A stretch of 14,030 bases of DNA, taken from NCBI GenBank assembly GCA_005884335.1, contig VBCJ01000132.1, positions 1-14,030 of the forward strand, written 5' to 3'. This DNA comes from Betaproteobacteria bacterium. Its GTDB lineage: Bacteria; Pseudomonadota; Gammaproteobacteria; Burkholderiales; SG8-39. Under the pieces are notes generated by a model. That model made no database searches, was not told the DNA's origin, and worked only from the letters and a program-made list of their open reading frames with translations. Shown piece by piece: positions 5,968-13,163 of this stretch. Made by a program: the position numbers and the translations under genes. Each line of letters opens with the position of its first letter. The stretch's first letter is position 1.

Positions 5968-7702
5968 GGGGCTTCCCCAAGTAGGCGGCGACCACGTCCG
6001 GCTCTCGCATCACCGCGCGCGGATCGCCCTCGGCGATGACACGGCCGTAGCTCAGCACGACGATGCGGTCGGTGAGCTCCATCACCGCACGGATGACGTG
6101 CTCGACGAAGACGATGGTCGCTCCTTGCGCTCGGATCGCGCGGATGAGGCGGATGGCGTCGTCGATCTCGGCGTGAGTGAGGCCGGAGAACACTTCGTCG
6201 AGCAGGAGCAGCCCCGGGCGCGAAGCGAGCGCGCGGGCGAGCTCGAGGAATTTTCTCTGGTGCAGGTTGAGCTCGCCGGGCAGCGACATCGCCTTCGCGG
6301 CAAGGCCGGTGAATGCGAGCCAGCGGCGCGCCTCGTGCCCTGCCTCCCCGCGGGGGAGCGCGTCGCGGCCGAACATGGCGGGCAGCGCGACGTTCTCGAG
6401 AACGGAGAGGTGCGCGAACGGCCGCGGGATCTGATAGGTGCGCGCGAGCCCGGTGCGCGCGATGCGATGCGCTTGCAGCGCCGCGAGGTCGCGGCCCTCG
6501 AAGAGGATGCGGCCCGAGTCGGGACGGAAATGGCCGCTCACCAGGTTGATCAGAGTCGATTTGCCGGAGCCGTTCGGACCCACGAGTCCCAGTATCTCGC
6601 CGCGCCGCACCTCGAGATCGACTTCGGCGAGCGCCTGCACGCCGCGGAAAGCCTTGCTCAGCCCGCGCGCCTCGAGCAGCGTTTTGCCTTCCGCTTTTCC
6701 CGGCGTAGCGGCGCTCGGCGCGGGAGGATCGGCTGCATCGATCGCCGGCGCTGCCGAGACACGCCGGCGCTCGAGCGCCCTCACCGCCTGTCCGAAGATG
6801 CCTTCGGGCAGAAACAGGATCACGAGGATCAGGATCAGCCCGACCGCGGCGCGTCCGGCGACCGCATAGTCGCCCGCGGTAAACGCATAGAGCAGCGCGG
6901 TGACCACGGCCGCGCCGACCGCGGGGCCGAACCAGTGGCGCGAGCCGCCGAGCACGCTCATCAGCACGACGTAGAGCGGAACGGCGATCGAAAAGGTCTC
7001 GCCCACGGTCACGTAAGAGACGAACATGGCCTGGATGCCGCCCGCTATGCCGGCGAGCCCGCAGGACACGCCGAATGCGGCGAGCTTGTAGCGATAGGTC
7101 GGCACCCCCAGCACCTCGGCGACGTCCTCGTCGTCGTGGATGGCGAAGAGTCCCGTGCCGAGCTTGGAGCGCTGGATCTCGCGGGCGATCCACAGCGTGG
7201 CGAGCGCCAGCGCGAGCCCGAGCAGATAGAAAGTGGACGAGGGCGAAGGCCCGATCGCGGGCAGCGGCACCGCGCTCAACACCAGGCCGGGCCCGCCGTC
7301 GATGGACGTGTTGAGCACGATCGTCGCGAGCACGAAAGTCACCGCGAGCGTGAGCAGGGCGAAGAGCTCGCCGCGCAGCCGCGGGAGGCGGAACACCACC
7401 GCGCCGAGCGCGACGCCGAAGACGGCGGCGACGAGTCCCGCCGCGGGCAGCGTCCACAGGAACGGAACGCCGGCCTTGGTCGCGAGCGTCGCCGTCGTAT
7501 ACATGCCGGCGCCGAAGAACGCGCCGTGGCCGAAGGAGAAGTAGCCCGAATAGCCGGAGAGAATGTTCCAGGAGACCGCGAGCACGATCCAGTGGAGCAC
7601 GAGATAGAGAAACGATTCGTAGAACGCCGGCAGCCCGAAGAAGGGCACGGCCGAGAGCGCGAGGCCGGCCGCGGCGAAGCCGGCCAGCGCGCGGCCGCGC
7701 AT
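5960..7702 (-). CDS. Fused ABC permease-ATPase, LivM-LivG
   Basis: The 580-residue protein fuses two subunits. Residues 1-300 are a LivM permease with about eight to ten hydrophobic segments, the YSGYFSFGHGAFFGAG entry (51-66) and the loop around DDEDVAEVLGVPTYRYKL (190-207) that contacts the ATPase. A linker rich in Ala, Pro and Arg (about 310-340) follows. Residues 341-580 are a LivG ATPase with Walker A GPNGSGKST (375-383), Q-loop RTYQIPRPF, Walker B LLLLDEVFSGL (498-508) and His535 (VEH). The signature is LNLHQRK rather than LSGGQ. The ATG lies two bases after the livH stop; the frame is open further upstream but that part overlaps livH and is not coding. LivMG fusions occur in other proteobacteria, so the fusion is probably genuine. 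Confidence 0.92.
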   Translation of the reverse strand: MRGRALAGFAAAGLALSAVPFFGLPAFYESFLYLVLHWIVLAVSWNILSGYSGYFSFGHGAFFGAGMYTTATLATKAGVPFLWTLPAAGLVAAVFGVALGAVVFRLPRLRGELFALLTLAVTFVLATIVLNTSIDGGPGLVLSAVPLPAIGPSPSSTFYLLGLALALATLWIAREIQRSKLGTGLFAIHDDEDVAEVLGVPTYRYKLAAFGVSCGLAGIAGGIQAMFVSYVTVGETFSIAVPLYVVLMSVLGGSRHWFGPAVGAAVVTALLYAFTAGDYAVAGRAAVGLILILVILFLPEGIFGQAVRALERRRVSAAPAIDAADPPAPSAATPGKAEGKTLLEARGLSKAFRGVQALAEVDLEVRRGEILGLVGPNGSGKSTLINLVSGHFRPDSGRILFEGRDLAALQAHRIARTGLARTYQIPRPFAHLSVLENVALPAMFGRDALPRGEAGHEARRWLAFTGLAAKAMSLPGELNLHQRKFLELARALASRPGLLLLDEVFSGLTHAEIDDAIRLIRAIRAQGATIVFVEHVIRAVMELTDRIVVLSYGRVIAEGDPRAVMREPDVVAAYLGKPHA

Positions 7703-7704
7703 GG

Positions 7705-8559
7705 CTAGATTCTCCCCGGCCGCGCGAGCAGCACGACGATCAGGAGCGAGAAGGACACGAGCGGCGCCCACGCCGGCGCGGTGAACGCCATGGTCAGCGC
7801 TTCGGACACGCCGATCACGATTCCGGCGACGAGCGGCCCGAGCGGGTTGCCCAGACCGCCGAGCATCACCGCGGCGAACACCACGCCCAGCCAGGCGTAA
7901 ATCTGTCCCGGCGCCAGCGTGTAGCTGAGCGCGAGGCACAGGCCCGCAACGCCGGCAAAGGCTGCGCAGAGGCCCGAGAGCAGGAGCGAGAGCCCGCGCA
8001 CGTCGACGCCGAAGGCGGCGGCGATGGGCGCATCCTCGGCGATCGCGCGCATGGCCTTTCCTGTATACGTATGCCGGAGCCAGGCCCAGGCAGCGAGCGA
8101 TAGCGCGAGGGCCATCGCCAGAGTCAGCAGCTCGGGCAGCGCCACATAGAGCCCGCCGACTCGGAATTTCACCTCGCCGTAGGCGGACTCCATGCGGCGG
8201 AAGTCGGCGGTCCAGATCCACTGGATCAGCGCTTCGATGATGGCCGTGAGCCCGAAGGTGACGAGCAGCGAATTGAAGGCGCTCACCGAGAAGCGCGCGA
8301 GCAGCCAGTGCATGAGCGCGCCGAGCGCGAAAAAGCATGGCACGATGACGGCGAGCGTGGCGAGCGGGTCCATGCCGGCGCCCGCGAGCTGATAGGTGAG
8401 ATAGGCGCCCAGAAACGCGAGCGCGAAATGCGCCAGGTTGATCTGGCGCAGCATTCCCCAGGAAAGGCTCAGGCCGAGCCCGAGCAGCCCGTACAGCGCC
8501 CCGATGAAAATGCCCGAAAGCAGCGACTGGCCGAGAAGCGTGAGGCTCGGCAGGGCCAT
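7705..8559 (-). CDS. livH: Branched-chain amino acid/amide-type ABC transporter permease, LivH
   Basis: The 284-residue protein is hydrophobic throughout, with about eight membrane segments. Family marks are GALYGLLGLGLSLSWGML near the start, INLAHFALAFLGAY (40-53), the cytoplasmic coupling loop GKAMRAIAEDAPIAAAFGVD (167-186) and GGLGNPLGPLVAGIVIG (234-250). It forms the inner-membrane channel with the LivM part of the next gene. It starts 14 bases after the binding-protein gene stops, with AAGGG immediately before the ATG, and ends two bases before the livMG start. Confidence 0.93.
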   Translation of the reverse strand: MALPSLTLLGQSLLSGIFIGALYGLLGLGLSLSWGMLRQINLAHFALAFLGAYLTYQLAGAGMDPLATLAVIVPCFFALGALMHWLLARFSVSAFNSLLVTFGLTAIIEALIQWIWTADFRRMESAYGEVKFRVGGLYVALPELLTLAMALALSLAAWAWLRHTYTGKAMRAIAEDAPIAAAFGVDVRGLSLLLSGLCAAFAGVAGLCLALSYTLAPGQIYAWLGVVFAAVMLGGLGNPLGPLVAGIVIGVSEALTMAFTAPAWAPLVSFSLLIVVLLARPGRI

Positions 8560-8573
8560 CCCTTGTTACGTCG

Positions 8574-9788
8574 CTACGGTGTGATCAGGCGCGCGCCCGA
8601 TGCGGCGAATTCCTTCGGCCAGATGACGACCCACTTGCCGTTCTGGTTCTGCTTCACCTTGTAGAGATCGCTGCCGTAGATGTAGTTGAAGGGGCCGTCC
8701 CAGCGCAGCCGCCCCACGATGGCGTCCACGGGGTTTCTCTTCAGCCACTGGGCGATGGCCTTGTCGTCGATGCTCTTTGCCCCCGTGACGGCCGCCTCGA
8801 GCGTCTGCCAGGAGGAATACGAAATGGCGGACTGATTCTCCACCGACGTGTCGGGCAATCCGGCCTTGGCGCCGCGCTCGTGATAGAGCCGGATGAACTC
8901 GACCGCGACGGGGTTGTCGGTGAACGGCGGGTGCTCCTCGAAGGTCGTCGCGGCGAGCGCGTTTTCCCCGCCGGGCGCTTTCAAGAGCGGCCCGGGCGCG
9001 GGGAACAGGTGGAAATGCAGCGGCGGCATGTAGTCGATCTTGCGCATCGCGTCGATCAGCAGATTGCCCTCGAGGCCGAGGCCGCCGACCCACACGAAAT
9101 CGGGTTTCGCGTCTTTCAGCCGTGCCGCGATGGGGCCGAAATCGCGGTTGCCGAAGTCCCATTCGAGAAAAGCGACTTCGCGAAGCCCGCGCTTCTTTGC
9201 CGCCTCGCGCGCGCCCAGGGAAATGAAGTGCACCGAAGGGAATTTGCTGGTGACGACTGCCACCGACTTCGGCGGCTTCGCGGAAGCCGCGAGCGCGTCG
9301 AAGACGACTTTGGGTATCGTGTTGTCCGGATCGCCCGCGAGCCCGCCGGCCGGAAATTGCATGTCGTATTTTGCGAGGCTCGGCGTGCCGAAGGTATGGT
9401 GGATGAGCACTTTGTTGTAGCGCTGCGCGACGCCCATCGCCGAGAGGATGTTCGCCGTCGCGTACGGGCCCATCATCAGGTCGACCTTGTCGACGGTGAT
9501 GAGCTGCTCGTAGAGCGTGCGCGCGAGATCGGGCCGCGACTGGTCGTCCTTGAGCACCCACTCCACGGGGCGGCCGAGCAGGCCGTCCTTCCGGTTGAGC
9601 TGCTCGACATAGATCTCGCCCACGATTTTATGGACGAGCCCGGTCGCGGCGAGCGGCCCGGTGAGCGCAAGCGTGCTGCCGATGCGGACCGGCGGGCCCG
9701 AAGGCGCAGCGAGCGCAGCGTGCGCCGCCAGCGCCAGCGCGAGCAGAGCGCCGAATGCGGCGCGCACCGAATGATTTACGGCCGGCAT
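8574..9788 (-). CDS. Periplasmic ABC substrate-binding protein, LivK/HAAT type
   Basis: The 404-residue precursor has a signal peptide: basic start, hydrophobic core GALLALALAAHAALA and likely cleavage after about residue 27. The mature part begins VRIGSTLALTGPLAATG, the typical opening of family 1 (Peripla_BP_6) ligand-binding proteins. Further marks are VEWVLKDDQSRPDLA (75-89), DLMMGPYATANILSAMG and LEWDFGNRDFG. It captures the ligand for the LivH/LivMG/LivF importer. The frame is open 29 residues further upstream, but the strong AGGAGGGG six bases before the ATG at 9788 and the signal peptide fix the start. As the first operon gene it lies behind a 129-base leader. The ligand is not predictable; the downstream ring-cleavage gene favours an aromatic or cyclic compound. 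Confidence 0.92.
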   Translation of the reverse strand: MPAVNHSVRAAFGALLALALAAHAALAAPSGPPVRIGSTLALTGPLAATGLVHKIVGEIYVEQLNRKDGLLGRPVEWVLKDDQSRPDLARTLYEQLITVDKVDLMMGPYATANILSAMGVAQRYNKVLIHHTFGTPSLAKYDMQFPAGGLAGDPDNTIPKVVFDALAASAKPPKSVAVVTSKFPSVHFISLGAREAAKKRGLREVAFLEWDFGNRDFGPIAARLKDAKPDFVWVGGLGLEGNLLIDAMRKIDYMPPLHFHLFPAPGPLLKAPGGENALAATTFEEHPPFTDNPVAVEFIRLYHERGAKAGLPDTSVENQSAISYSSWQTLEAAVTGAKSIDDKAIAQWLKRNPVDAIVGRLRWDGPFNYIYGSDLYKVKQNQNGKWVVIWPKEFAASGARLITP

Positions 9789-9808
9789 GGTTTCCCCTCC
9801 TCTGTGTT

Positions 9809-9835
9809 GCGGGTCCGGGCTTCGAACCGGCCCGC
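9809..9835 (-). promoter_or_regulatory. Stem-loop in the 5' leader of the transporter operon
   Basis: GCGGG and CCGG pair with CCGG and CCCGC around an 8-base loop, giving a 9-bp G+C stem with one bulged base. It ends about 10 bases upstream of the Shine-Dalgarno sequence of the binding-protein gene. No T-run follows, so it is not a terminator; it could stabilise the mRNA 5' end or be an operator. The rest of 9789-9917 shows no convincing promoter. TATCAT on the minus strand near 9861-9866 could be a -10 box, but no good -35 lies upstream. Confidence 0.3.
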
Positions 9836-9917
9836 TTGAATTCAGCGGCGAACGCGCTTCATGATACATCAACACGGCCGGCGACCATCCGCACCGGGCT
9901 CGAATCCTTGCAGAGTT

Positions 9918-10343
9918 TTATCCGGGGGGCTTCTGATTGACGAGAACCCAGTAGATGCCAAGTTGACCGACCGCTGCGGCAAAGGCGGAGAACTCTACCG
10001 GCTTGCGTACATAGCTATTCGCGCCGAGCTCGTAGCTCCGCAGCATGTCTTCGTCCTCGCTCGAGGACGTAAGAACGACGACGGGGATGGCTTTCGTTGA
10101 CGGATCGGCGCGCATGCGCTTGAGCACGTCGAATCCACTCAGCTTGGGAAGCTTGAGGTCGAGCATCACCACTGCGGGCATTTGCGCAGGATCGCGCCCG
10201 GCGTATCTGCCGGTGCAGAAGAGGAAATCGATCGCTTCGCTCCCGTCGCGAGCGACGATGACTTCGTTCGCGAGGTTGGCCCTGCGCAGCGCGCGCAGCG
10301 TAAATTCCTCGTCGGTCGAATTGTCCTCGACGAGGAGAATCAT
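9918..10343 (-). CDS. Single-domain response regulator, CheY/Rcp1-like
   Basis: The 141-residue protein is one receiver domain with no output domain. The acidic pair is Glu6-Asp7 (ILLVEDN), the phospho-acceptor is Asp62 (MLDLKLPKLSG), the switch residue is Thr92 (VVVLTSS) and the conserved Lys is Lys114 (YVRKPVEF). The insert FLFCTGRYAGRDPAQMP before the phosphorylation strand is typical of Rcp1-type regulators, which usually partner phytochrome or other hybrid kinases. No kinase is present in the window, so the partner is unknown. ATG at 10343 gives an unusually short lead-in to the first strand. An ATC at 10355, seven bases after AGGA, would add four residues but would be a rare start codon. 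A hairpin-rich 156-base leader precedes it. Confidence 0.9.
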   Translation of the reverse strand: MILLVEDNSTDEEFTLRALRRANLANEVIVARDGSEAIDFLFCTGRYAGRDPAQMPAVVMLDLKLPKLSGFDVLKRMRADPSTKAIPVVVLTSSSEDEDMLRSYELGANSYVRKPVEFSAFAAAVGQLGIYWVLVNQKPPG

Positions 10344-10366
10344 CTTCTCTCTGATGGTGGCTTCCT

Positions 10367-10396
10367 AAAAAGTGGCCGGCCTTCGGGCGAAGCCGG
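10367..10396 (-). terminator. Possible Rho-independent terminator before the response regulator gene
   Basis: On the minus strand CCGG-CTTC pairs with GAAG-CCGG around a 4-base loop with one bulged G. Four bases later comes a run of five T (10371-10367). It lies downstream of the 115-residue membrane protein gene and about 25 bases before the response regulator ATG. It could end the upstream transcript or act as an attenuator. The spacer between stem and T-run and the short T-run make it a weak candidate. Confidence 0.35.
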
Positions 10397-10421
10397 TCGA
10401 ATCCAGGGAGCCAGGCTAGCA

Positions 10422-10457
10422 ATGCCCGGGCGGCGAGCCAATCGGGCATGCCCCGAT
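10422..10457 (-). repeat. Two overlapping, mutually exclusive inverted repeats in the gap 10344-10499
   Basis: ATGCCCG (10422-10428) pairs with CGGGCAT (10443-10449) over a 14-base loop. ATCGGG (10441-10446) pairs with CCCGAT (10452-10457) over a 5-base loop. The arms share 10443-10446, so only one can form at a time. Both lie upstream of the terminator-like hairpin. Such overlap occurs in attenuators, but in G+C-rich DNA it may be chance. Nothing else is seen in this gap. Confidence 0.3.
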
Positions 10458-10499
10458 GAACGCTGAGAGAAAACCCTAGAAAGGCGCCGGCACCCGGCT

Positions 10500-10847
10500 T
10501 CAGGGCCGTTCCAACTTTCTCTGGTCGAGCGCTTGTCGAATGCGTCGCTCGACGCCTTCTTGCTGCGGGGGGTCGGGATGGAACTTCTCGGGATCGACCC
10601 GGTATCGCGACATGGTATCCGGGTCCGCCACGCGCGACGCTTCGGCGAGCCGTCGTCTTTCCGCCCTAACGGCAAGGAAATTCTTCGCCATCTTCCGCAC
10701 GATGTACAGTCCGATCAGCGCGAAGGCCGTGACAACGGCGACGCCCGTCCAGGTCCAGAAGGAATCGCAGGCCGGCGCGGACGCCGGCGCCTGAGCGCAC
10801 CAGCTTGCGTAGGCCCACAGTGCCTTGAGCTGCCGTATCGTTTCCAT
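10500..10847 (-). CDS. Small single-helix membrane protein of unknown function
   Basis: The protein has 115 residues. A short N-terminal part with two cysteines (Cys18 and Cys27) and an Ala/Pro stretch is followed by one hydrophobic helix, about residues 31-50 (WTWTGVAVVTAFALIGLYIV). A basic cytoplasmic tail follows, beginning RKMAKNF and continuing with RAERRRLAEASRV. The positive-inside rule puts the N-terminus and both cysteines outside, where they could form a disulphide. No family is recognised. No clear ribosome binding site precedes the ATG. It follows the binding-protein-like gene by 53 bases on the same strand. Confidence 0.65.
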   Translation of the reverse strand: METIRQLKALWAYASWCAQAPASAPACDSFWTWTGVAVVTAFALIGLYIVRKMAKNFLAVRAERRRLAEASRVADPDTMSRYRVDPEKFHPDPPQQEGVERRIRQALDQRKLERP

Positions 10848-10900
10848 CGCGCACCGAGTTTACGCAATGCCGCCTGCCGCCACAAGAAGAGGGCCCGCGG

Positions 10901-11827
10901 CTAGGAGGCCCCGCCCCATAGCGATTGGAACTGCGTCGCGACGACCCGTTCGTAACCCGGCGCCCCCGACAGCAGCCCGGTCGCTCGCGCAAAGGCGTTG
11001 AGGGAGTCGACCGTTTCCCCGGAAATCGTGGGGTCGTAGTATGGCGCGTCGCGCCCGACGAGCTCGGGGATGAGTGCAAGCTCCGCCGCCGGGAAATGTC
11101 TCTTCGCCGCGGCGGCGGCGAGCGAAGGATCATTTTTCAGCGCACGCTGAGCGCGCACCACGGCACGGATCGCGGTAGCTACCGTGTCGGGCCTTTCATC
11201 GATCGTCTTTTGCGTGGCCACGAGCGCGGGAAAAGTGTAGTGCCGCGCGTCCTTCGGCCCGTCGCCGCGGCGCGCGTCGATCACGAGCGTGCCAAAGCCG
11301 CCGCGCAAGGCGATTTCGGCCGCCATTCCGTTTGCCCAGAATCCGTCCACGGCGCCTTTTTCAAGCGCGCTTGCTGCTGCGAGGCCGAAGGACACGCCTG
11401 CGGTCGCCGGCACGGCCGCGATGTTCACCTCGCGCTCCGGGTCGATTCCGGACTCGACGAGCAGGCGCTTCAAGCCGTCTGCGGGGCCGGGCGCGGCGCC
11501 GATGCGGAGCCCCTTCAGAGCGCGCAGGTCGCCGCGTGAGAGGCCCAGGTCCTTGCGCACGACGAGGAACCAGTACATGCTCTGCGACAGCGCGCAAAGG
11601 AGCTTGCAGCCCGCCCAGTCGCGGAAGGCGTAGAGCGGTGCGTGTGCGGCTCCGCCGACGAAGTCGAGCTCGCCGTCGCGCAGCGCTTCATAGGTCTTCG
11701 TGACCGGGAAAAGAAGCTCGATCGTCGCCTCTAGCCCCTCCTTGCCGAAGTGGCCGAGCTCGACCGCGGCGAGCGCCGGAAAATAAGACGGCGAGACCAT
11801 GTCGGGGATGGCGATGCGGAGTGTCAC
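10901..11827 (-). CDS. NMT1/SsuA-like ABC substrate-binding-type protein without a signal peptide
   Basis: The 308-residue protein has the two-lobed NMT1/THI5-SsuA-TauA type fold. Its start is LRIAIPDMVSPSYFPALAAV, then HFGKEGLEATIELL and YEALRDGELDFVGGAAHAPL, with the second-lobe marker LKGLRIGAAPGPADG (104-118). Relatives bind thiamine precursors, sulphonates, nitrate or aromatic ligands in the periplasm for an ABC importer. Here there is no signal peptide: the mature-like strand begins at residue 2. The start is a GTG with a good AAGGAG seven bases upstream, so a missed N-terminus is unlikely. No permease or ATPase gene of this class adjoins. It may act in the cytoplasm as a sensor or enzyme-like protein, as Thi5-type relatives do, or serve a distant transporter; this is inference. 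Confidence 0.85.
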   Translation of the reverse strand: MTLRIAIPDMVSPSYFPALAAVELGHFGKEGLEATIELLFPVTKTYEALRDGELDFVGGAAHAPLYAFRDWAGCKLLCALSQSMYWFLVVRKDLGLSRGDLRALKGLRIGAAPGPADGLKRLLVESGIDPEREVNIAAVPATAGVSFGLAAASALEKGAVDGFWANGMAAEIALRGGFGTLVIDARRGDGPKDARHYTFPALVATQKTIDERPDTVATAIRAVVRAQRALKNDPSLAAAAAKRHFPAAELALIPELVGRDAPYYDPTISGETVDSLNAFARATGLLSGAPGYERVVATQFQSLWGGAS

Positions 11828-11884
11828 GCAGATCTCCTTGCCCGAGCGTGCGCGGCGCCTACGGGTTTGAATTCGTCGACGTAC

Positions 11885-13072
11885 CTATTTTTCTTGGGGT
11901 TGAACGCGCTCCAAGAACTTCTGCGCGTCCTTGCTCCCGTTGCGCGCTGCTCGGTGCATCCACGTGAGCGCGGCGTTACGGTCCTTCGCAACAACGTCCT
12001 GCGCGCCGGTCCAGTACGCGCTGGCAATCATATATTGCGACCAGGCGTTCTCGCGCTCCGCAGCTACAAGCAAATCAGCCCAGGCTTCACGGTGCTTTTT
12101 CTGCTGCATCAAGACCCATGCGCGCCAGGAATATGCGGCCGGCGTGGCCTCTCCCGATGAGATCCACTCGTTCAATTGCGGTATCGCGTCTGGCAGTCGA
12201 TTGAGCGAGCGGCTCGTGCGAACGTAGCCACGAAGCGCCGTCATACGGTCGGACCCGTCTATCCCCTCCAGCAAACCGAGTGCACGGCGATAAGATTCGA
12301 GCGCGCTTGTGTGATTTTCGCGTGAGCGCGCCATGCTGCCCTGATCGAGGTGGATGATCGCCTCCAACGTACGCAGAGATTGCGCAGGAAGCCTTGCGCG
12401 CTCACACTCGCCGAGAAACGCACGCATGGCCACGTACGAACCACCCCAGCGTGGCGTCATAGATAGCATGTAGGCGCGCCGTACGAGAAACGTGGAAGGC
12501 TCGACCTTGAGGGCTTGGTCAAGCAGGGACCGCTGCGCCTCCACCCCGGTGACATTGCGGCCCAGCCAAATGAGGTAGACGTAGCTAACCAGCGGCTTTT
12601 TAGCGAGCCTGAGTGAGCGCAACAAATCGGGTAGCGCCTTTTCGAAATGGGCGCGCATGCCGTCGAACTGCTCCTCCGAGGTCTCGGAAGCCCATTTCTC
12701 GCCCCGTGCGCGGAAGCCCGCCGAAAACTGGTGTATCGCGCGGGCGGTATGAGCCGAATAGGAGTTGGGGAATCCGGCGACCCAGCTGTCCAGCCGCGGT
12801 CCGTATTTTTCTTCCGGGTCGGCAAAAGCGCCTTTGAACGCCTTCTCGACCTCAGCCTCGCTCGCCCGACCCTCGTCCAGCGCCGCCTGCAACCCGCCAA
12901 ATCGCCGCTCTAACGCCGAATAATCGCCTGCGTCCAGCAATTCCCGCGCGTTCGCAGCGGCCGGATCCGGCGACGTGGGGCACGCCGGCGCGACGGCTCC
13001 GGCAAAGAGGACTAGTCCGATCAGGTTTGCAGTAAGGCGAATCCCTACGCGCCGGACAGAGATTTTGCGCAT
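11885..13072 (-). CDS. Exported DUF4034-like protein with Sel1-type C-terminal repeat
   Basis: From the ATG at 13072 the protein has 395 residues. The start MRKISVRRVGIRL followed by hydrophobic NLIGLVLFAGAVAPA looks like a signal peptide or anchor. Cys31 follows directly, but APAC is not a proper lipobox. Residues about 42-230 resemble the DUF4034 pattern (LLDAGDYSALERRFGGLQAA, DSWVAGFPNSYSAHTARAIH). TPR-like helices follow (about 235-340), and a Sel1-like unit fills 343-390 (YMIASAYWTGAQDV, AALTWMHRAARNGSKDAQ). Function is unknown; such proteins usually act as protein-binding scaffolds. ATGs at 13093 and 13102 and a TTG at 13123 are alternative starts, but 13102 overlaps a possible -10 box and lacks a ribosome binding site. 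Base composition looks less G+C-rich than in the transporter operon. Confidence 0.8.
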   Translation of the reverse strand: MRKISVRRVGIRLTANLIGLVLFAGAVAPACPTSPDPAAANARELLDAGDYSALERRFGGLQAALDEGRASEAEVEKAFKGAFADPEEKYGPRLDSWVAGFPNSYSAHTARAIHQFSAGFRARGEKWASETSEEQFDGMRAHFEKALPDLLRSLRLAKKPLVSYVYLIWLGRNVTGVEAQRSLLDQALKVEPSTFLVRRAYMLSMTPRWGGSYVAMRAFLGECERARLPAQSLRTLEAIIHLDQGSMARSRENHTSALESYRRALGLLEGIDGSDRMTALRGYVRTSRSLNRLPDAIPQLNEWISSGEATPAAYSWRAWVLMQQKKHREAWADLLVAAERENAWSQYMIASAYWTGAQDVVAKDRNAALTWMHRAARNGSKDAQKFLERVQPQEK

Positions 13073-13100
13073 CGGAGTATCAGCACGGGTCATGGGACGC

Positions 13101-13106
13101 ATTGTA
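13101..13106 (-). promoter_or_regulatory. Possible -10 box (TACAAT) for the DUF4034-like gene
   Basis: TACAAT on the minus strand differs from the sigma-70 -10 consensus at one base. It would place transcription start about 13094, some 20 bases before the ATG at 13072. No good -35 hexamer lies 16-18 bases upstream. If real, it rules out the upstream start codons of this gene. It lies in the 91-base gap after ettA. Confidence 0.25.
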
Positions 13107-13163
13107 GACTTTTGCTGGCCCAACCCAGCGAGAGCTGCGGGGCGGCCCCTGAAAAATGAATAC

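Noticed and set aside
5948..7708. Long plus-strand open frame of 586 codons antisense to livF and livMG
   Set aside because: Its translation is rich in Arg, His, Glu and Asp with no domain, the usual shadow of G+C-rich codons, while the minus strand carries clear ABC transporter motifs.
7703..8338. Extension of the livMG frame into livH, suggesting a larger fusion
   Set aside because: The overlapping part is an Arg/Ala-rich shadow of livH; LivM proper begins at the ATG at 7702.
9809..9835. tRNA-like look of GGTTCGAAGCC in the transporter leader
   Set aside because: Only a T-arm-like string is present; no acceptor stem, D-arm or anticodon arm can be folded around it.
13073..13163. Terminator after ettA
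   Set aside because: GGGGCCGCCCC can only form a very tight hairpin and no T-run follows it; the T-run near 13151-13156 precedes it in the transcript.
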